Shown: piece by piece, positions 33,418 through 38,022 of the stretch | Layout of the letters: every line of letters begins with the position of its first letter | Numbering within the stretch: the first letter of the stretch is position 1 | NCBI GenBank assembly: GCA_946491915.1 | Contig: CAMLYR010000004.1 | Span: 1-38,022, forward strand | Direction: 5' to 3' | Source: an uncultured Clostridium sp. | Lineage (GTDB): Bacteria > Bacillota_A > Clostridia > TANB77 > CAG-508 | Length of the DNA stretch: 38,022 bases | Made by a program: the position numbers and the translations under genes | The notes under the pieces: generated by a model | Told to the model about the DNA's origin: nothing | What the model saw: only the letters and a program-made list of their open reading frames with translations | Database searches by the model: none

Positions 33418-35479
33418 ATGAATGTGAATTACAAAATTGAAGGTGCAATTAGAAGAAATAGGAAAAATTTTATAATTTTTGCAATACTATGGATATTTAT
33501 AGCCATAGTATTTGTTACGCCTATAGCTTATAGCAATTATACCGCAAAAGCTAATGGTAACTTTGATTTACGAATTTTTGTAGAGACATTTGGAACATCC
33601 ATAACACATCCATTTAATACACTAGGAAGTGTATTAACAGAAGGTGCTACAGGAACATATTTTTCTACATTGATTGTTGTAACAATATTTTATGCATTGT
33701 TTTTCTTTATAGGATTTGTCAAATCAGCTCCTAAAAATGAATTTTCTGACATAGAGCATGGTTCAAGTGATTGGAGTCAAAGAGGAGAACAATATCAAAT
33801 ATTAAGCAGAAATAAAGGAATTATTTTAGCGGAAAACAATTATTTACCAGTAGATAAGAGAGGAAATGTCAATGTATTAGTAGTTGGACGGATCTGGATC
33901 TGGTAAATCTGCATCATATTCTATTCCAAATGCTTATCAAATGTTAGGTTCATATGTATTTACAGATCCTAAAGGGGAATTATATGATAGAACAGCAGGA
34001 TATTTAAAAGCACATGGGTATAAAATAAAAGTACTAAATCTTGTTAGACCAGAATATAGTGATGGATATAATCCATTAATGCATGTTGCATCAGGATTAG
34101 ATGTTGATGTCATTGCGAATACCATTATTAAAGGGCAAAAGGCAGAAGGGGCTAGCTCAGACCCATTCTGGGATGATTCTGCTGAGATGTTATTAAAAGC
34201 GTTAATTTATTATTTATTAGCAACAAGACCAGAGGAAGAACAAAACTTAGCCAGCTGCGCTGAATTAGTTAGGGCAGCTAACACAAATGGAGGAAACAAC
34301 CTTTTGACAGAATTAATGAGTCAATTGCCATATGACCATCCAGCAAGAATGAACTATAAATCTATTGAAATTGCACCAGAAAAAACGTATAGTTCTATCT
34401 TAAGTTCATTGCAATCTAAATTAGGTAAGTTTGATTCAAAAGAAATTGCAGAATTAACATCAACAGATACAATAGATTTTGAACAAATAGGAAACGAAAA
34501 GACAGCGGTATATGTTATATCATCAGACACACATACAGCTTATGATTTCTTATTAACGATATTCTTTGCCCAAATGATACAACAATTATATGATTATGCA
34601 GATCAAAATGGTGGAGCATTAAAAGAACAAACCTTTTTCATATTAGATGAGTTTGCAAATATAGGTAAAATACCAGATTTTGATAAAAAGATTTCTACAT
34701 CTAGAAGTAGAAAAATATCATTTAGTGTTATTTTACAAAATATAGATCAATTAGAAGCTGTGTATGAAAAATCATACGAAACCATTATGGGTAACTGTGA
34801 TACACACGTATTTTTAGGAAGTAACTCATATAAAACAGTTGAATATTTCTCAAAAGCCTTAGGGGAAAAGACAATTGAGAGAGATAGTATATCTATCAAC
34901 AGGGATAGACAAAACTGGAAAACAGGAAAGAGTGTATCAGACCAAGTAATGGCAAGAGCATTAATGACGCCAGATGAATTAAGAAGAATGGACAATGATT
35001 TATGTATTATTTACGAAAAAGGAATTAAACCAGTAAAAGCTAAGAAATTCTACTATTTTAAACATCCAATGGCAAAAGAAATGAAACGATTTGAAATTAG
35101 TCATAATGATATTGGAGAAATAGATAGAGGACCATGGAGAAAATATAATCCATATAATCCATATGTGCCAGAAGATGAGAAAAAAGAAAAGGTAGATAGC
35201 TTAAAGGTAGAATCTTTAGATGATTTATTTGATGATATACCATCAAAAGAAGAGAAAAAAGAAGAATCAAAACCAGCAGTAGAGCAAACAAATACAAATA
35301 TAAAAACAGAAAATACGGAAAAACAAGAAAATAAATTAGATTTAAATAGTTTTGATGAAGCACCAGTTCTACCACAAGAGCCACTTAAAGACGAAGAAGA
35401 TGACGATATTTATGATTTACAAAAAGAGTTGGAAGCAAAATTTGATGAATTATTTGGTCCATTAAATGAAGATGATTAA
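33418..35479 (+). pseudogene. VirD4/TraG-type coupling ATPase with a frameshift at Walker A
   Basis: VirD4/TraG proteins are membrane ATPases that bring DNA or protein substrates to type IV secretion channels. The N-terminal part has two membrane helices (about 18-37 and 82-101), then NVNVLVVG, after which the frame runs to a stop at 33904. From 33884 the next frame carries GSGSGKSASYSIPNAYQ, VFTDPKGELYDRTAGYLK and the family hallmark ILDEFANIGKIPDFDKKIST, ending in a long acidic tail. The total span is exactly one base more than a multiple of three. Removing one base near 33888-33889 restores VVGGSGSGKS. The insertion is not in a homopolymer. A TTG could start the second part at 33884, but it has no ribosome site. 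It is either a recent null mutation or an assembly error. Confidence 0.88.
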
Positions 35480-35485
35480 TATCTA

Positions 35486-35816
35486 ATTAGGACATTTTAG
35501 GGAATTTGGGGACGGACTCATTTTTCCCTTTTTCGAATTTGATTAAAATGAAAAATATAGAATATAAAGTCATTACACAATTTTGTATAAGCTAAATTTT
35601 CATAGAAATTCTACAAGAAAAACATGAGCTTTTCTCATTGTTGCTGTAAATCTTAAGCAAAATGAGCATTCCTCATGTTTTTCTTTAGAATTTCTAAATT
35701 CAAATTTAGATACGCAAAATTGTTTCATTTTATTTATATTCTATATTTTTCTTCTTTTTAATTAATGAAAAGGGAAAAATGAGTCCGTCCCCAAAATCCC
35801 TCAAAACCTCCCTAAT
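35486..35816. repeat. 331-bp palindromic intergenic element
   Basis: Nearly the whole stretch pairs with itself. The outer ATTAGG/CCTAAT lead into perfect 28-base arms (35505-35532 and 35768-35795) that contain the GAGTCCGTCCCC repeat in opposite orientations. Next come perfect 19-base arms (35550-35568 and 35733-35751, GAAAAATATAG and its complement) and an inner pair at 35604-35628 and 35672-35695 around AACATGAG/CTCATGTT. It lies between the VirD4-like gene and the SbcD-like gene and holds no reading frame. The rest of the 460-bp gap is an AT-rich leader with the next promoter. Confidence 0.88.
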
Positions 35817-35857
35817 GAGATACAAGTGAAAATACCAAAAAAATTTTCGCTTAACTA

Positions 35858-35886
35858 TTGAAAAAAAACGATAATTAAGATACAAT
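35858..35886 (+). promoter_or_regulatory. promoter of the SbcD-like gene
   Basis: TTGAAA (35858-35863) and TACAAT (35881-35886) are 17 bp apart, 53 bp before the ATG. Confidence 0.65.
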
Positions 35887-35939
35887 CATAATTACAAAGA
35901 AAGCATAGAAAAAACAAAGAAAAGAGGAAAAAAGAAAAT

Positions 35940-37025
35940 ATGAAATTTGTACATATAGCAGATATGCATTTTGATAGTCCATTTGTAAATTTATCAGATA
36001 GAGAAAATTTAGGAGATATCAAAAGATTAGAACAAAGAAGAGTATTTAAAAAAGTAATTGAATATATAAAAGAACATGATATCAATTTTTTATTCATTGC
36101 TGGAGATGTTTATGAACATCAATATATTAGAAAATCAACAATAGAATATATAAATGAATTATTTAAAGAAATTCCAAATACTAAAATATTTATTAGTCCA
36201 GGAAATCATGATCCATACATCAAAAATTCATATTATAATCAATTTCAATGGAATGAAAATGTGCATATATTTTCTTCAAAAATTGAAAGAGTAGAATTAG
36301 AAGATGTGGATATATATGGATATGGTTTTGATGATTTTTATTGTACAAACTGTGGAATTGCAAATTTAGAAATACAGGATAAGACGAAAACCAATATATT
36401 AGTGATCCATAGTACAATTGATGGTGCAAATTTAGAGGAAAAACAATATAATTCTATTCCTAAAAAATTATTATTAGAAAAAGGGTTTGATTATGTAGCA
36501 ACAGGACATATTCATAAATTAGATTATGATACAGAAGAAAACCAAAAAATTGTATATCCTGGTTCTCTAATTTCATTAGGATTTGATGAATTAGGCAAAC
36601 ATGGAATGATTGTGGGAGAAATAAATGAAACGAATAAAGAATTAAAAACGGAATTTATCCCATTAAGTGAAAATGATTTTGAAGAAATAGAATTTGATGT
36701 CACAGAATGTATTTCTAAAGATGAGTTAATTGAAAAAATAAATGATATAGATATAGCAGATAATCAATTAATAAAAGTAATATTGACTGGAAAAAGAAAT
36801 TTTGAAATTGATAAATATGAATTATATAAATTATTAACAAATGAAAGAATTATAAAAATAAAAGATCATACAAGAATACAATATGATTTAGAAAAGGTGG
36901 CAAATAATCATACATTAAAAGGATTATTTGTGAAAGAAATATTAAAAGAAAAAGAAAATGCAGGAGAAGAAGACCTAGAGATTATAGAAAAAGCAGTTGA
37001 AATTGCCTTTGATGCATTAGAATAA
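35940..37025 (+). CDS. SbcD/Mre11-like DNA exonuclease, YhaO type
   Basis: This is a calcineurin-like metallophosphoesterase of the Mre11/SbcD/YhaO group, which with an ABC-type ATPase processes DNA ends. All five metal motifs are visible in the 361-residue protein: DMH at 8-10, GD at 55-56 (FIAGDVYE), GNHD at 88-91, H157 in VIHS, and GHIH at 189-192. The C-terminal 130 residues form a capping and partner-binding region. The compact size and the structure of the partner gene fit YhaO-YhaN of Bacillus as well as SbcD. GAGGAAAAAAG precedes the ATG. The partner ATPase gene begins about 90 bp downstream on the same strand. Confidence 0.9.
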   Translation: MKFVHIADMHFDSPFVNLSDRENLGDIKRLEQRRVFKKVIEYIKEHDINFLFIAGDVYEHQYIRKSTIEYINELFKEIPNTKIFISPGNHDPYIKNSYYNQFQWNENVHIFSSKIERVELEDVDIYGYGFDDFYCTNCGIANLEIQDKTKTNILVIHSTIDGANLEEKQYNSIPKKLLLEKGFDYVATGHIHKLDYDTEENQKIVYPGSLISLGFDELGKHGMIVGEINETNKELKTEFIPLSENDFEEIEFDVTECISKDELIEKINDIDIADNQLIKVILTGKRNFEIDKYELYKLLTNERIIKIKDHTRIQYDLEKVANNHTLKGLFVKEILKEKENAGEEDLEIIEKAVEIAFDALE

Positions 37026-37115
37026 GAAAATAAAAGAAAAACTATGGTGAAATAAAATCGATTTTTTTAATATGATTTAGAAAGATGATATAGAAAGAAA
37101 GGAATGATAGAATTC

Positions 37116-38022
37116 GTGATAATACATAAATTAAAGATAAATGCTTATGGAAAACTTAAAGATAGAGAAATAGAACTAGATGACCATATAAATGTGGTTC
37201 ATGGGGAAAATGAAGCAGGGAAGTCGACTATATTAAATTTCATAACCAATATGCTATATGGTATTTCTAAAAATAAAAATGGAAAAGAATATTCAGATTT
37301 TGAGAAATATAAACCATGGAATAACGAAGATTTCTCAGGGAAAATAGAATATGCATTAGATAATGAAGAAACTTTTGAAGTATTTAGAGATTTTAAAAAG
37401 AAAAATCCACAAATATTTAATGAAAAAAAGGAAGATATTTCTAAGCAATTTAATATAGATAAATCAAAAGGAAATGAATTTTTTTATGAACAAACAAAAA
37501 TGGATGAAACACTATTTTTATCTACCATCGTGGTAAATCAAGAACAAGTGAAACTAGGAAAAAGTGAGCAAAATATATTAATACAAAAAATTGCGAATTT
37601 AGTAGGAACAGGAGAAGATAATGTTTCCTATAAACGAGCAATTGATAGAATTAATAGAAGACAATTAGAAGAAATAGGAACTCAAAAATCTAGGGAAAAG
37701 CCCCTAAATAGACTATTAAGAGAAAATCAAAATTTAGAAGAAGAAAAAATAGAATTAGAAAAATATAAGAATACAAAATATGAAATTGAGGAAAATAAAA
37801 AAAATTTATTAGAAAATTTTTCAAGCTCAGAAATGGAATTAGAATATTTAAATAAAATAAAAAAAATATTTGAAGAAGAAAAAATAGAAAGTGAAAAAAT
37901 AAAAATAAAAGAAAATATAAAAAATGAAAATGATAAAAAAATAAATTTAAATAAAAAAGAAATTTTAGATATAGAAAATGGAAATAAAAAAATATTTGAA
38001 AAAAATAATGAAAAAATAAATA
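37116..38022 (+). CDS. SbcC/Rad50/YhaN-like AAA ATPase, 5' part only
   Basis: The gene runs off the window end, leaving about 302 residues. It opens IIHKLKINAYGKLKDREIEL, followed by Walker A GENEAGKST at about 30-38, the standard start of SbcC, YhaN and RecF-like ATPases, with a Q-loop-like VVNQEQVKLG near 147. From about residue 200 the protein becomes a coiled coil made almost only of K, E, I, N and L, as expected for the long arms of this family. The GTG at 37116 fits family starts; an in-frame ATG at 37104 would add four residues but lies directly on the AAAGG site. Its position after the SbcD-like gene supports a joint nuclease complex. Confidence 0.85.
   Translation, partial: MIIHKLKINAYGKLKDREIELDDHINVVHGENEAGKSTILNFITNMLYGISKNKNGKEYSDFEKYKPWNNEDFSGKIEYALDNEETFEVFRDFKKKNPQIFNEKKEDISKQFNIDKSKGNEFFYEQTKMDETLFLSTIVVNQEQVKLGKSEQNILIQKIANLVGTGEDNVSYKRAIDRINRRQLEEIGTQKSREKPLNRLLRENQNLEEEKIELEKYKNTKYEIEENKKNLLENFSSSEMELEYLNKIKKIFEEEKIESEKIKIKENIKNENDKKINLNKKEILDIENGNKKIFEKNNEKIN

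Noticed and set aside
35097..35384. Open frames on the minus strand inside the VirD4-like gene and similar antisense frames elsewhere
   Set aside because: They are hydrophobic, low-complexity products typical of the reverse of A-rich coding sequence, with no ribosome sites.
33884..35479. A separate gene for a soluble VirD4-like ATPase starting at the TTG
   Set aside because: There is no ribosome site, the start falls within the P-loop, and the upstream frame encodes the matching membrane part up to the same point.

Overview
The window looks like a chromosomal stretch from a very AT-rich, spore-forming member of the Clostridia. The evidence is the low GC content, strong AGGAGG-type ribosome sites, several TTG/GTG starts, sporulation and germination genes (spoIIR, sleB-ypeB, an alpha/beta-type SASP), and the Firmicutes gene order tadA - SRP RNA - dnaX - ybaB - recR. 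Genus or species cannot be told from the sequence alone.

Layout. (1) 70-3815, minus strand: rlmH, walJ/yycJ-like hydrolase, murA and spoIIR. (2) 4025-8558: a small unknown gene under a promoter with a palindrome over its -10 box, then a UDP-sugar pyrophosphorylase and a phosphoglucomutase (together the route from hexose-6-phosphate to a UDP-sugar), then a convergent TtcA-like tRNA thiolase. (3) 8751-16655: a compact type VII (ESX/WXG100) secretion locus with its own promoter and terminator. It holds a tandem double-WXG100 protein, three poorly characterised proteins, a 1532-residue FHA-containing EssC-type ATPase and a YukD/EsaB-like ubiquitin-fold protein. No EssA, EssB or EsaA is seen. (4) 16677-17432: a hicBA toxin-antitoxin pair whose toxin gene has a one-base frameshift, next to a tRNA-Arg(CCT). 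(5) 17766-22920: a small membrane protein, tadA, an unknown anchored extracytoplasmic protein, the small SRP RNA with a clear promoter, dnaX, ybaB and recR. (6) 23003-28075: a MGDG-synthase/UgtP-like glycosyltransferase, sleB-ypeB and a VanW protein. (7) 28548-32362: SASP, murF, ddl and a DnaJ/CbpA-like co-chaperone. (8) 32394-35479: an operon of two unknown small proteins and a VirD4/TraG-type coupling ATPase that is frameshifted exactly at its Walker A motif. (9) 35858-38022: an SbcD/YhaO-like nuclease and the start of its SbcC/YhaN-like ATPase partner.

Three large imperfect palindromes (about 156, 250 and 331 bp) occupy intergenic gaps, and a GAGTCCGTCCCC-type short repeat recurs at several gene ends. 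These, the type VII locus with its fused WXG100 pseudo-dimer, and the orphan VirD4 operon are the parts most worth a second look. All functional statements rest on motif recognition by eye. No database search was run.
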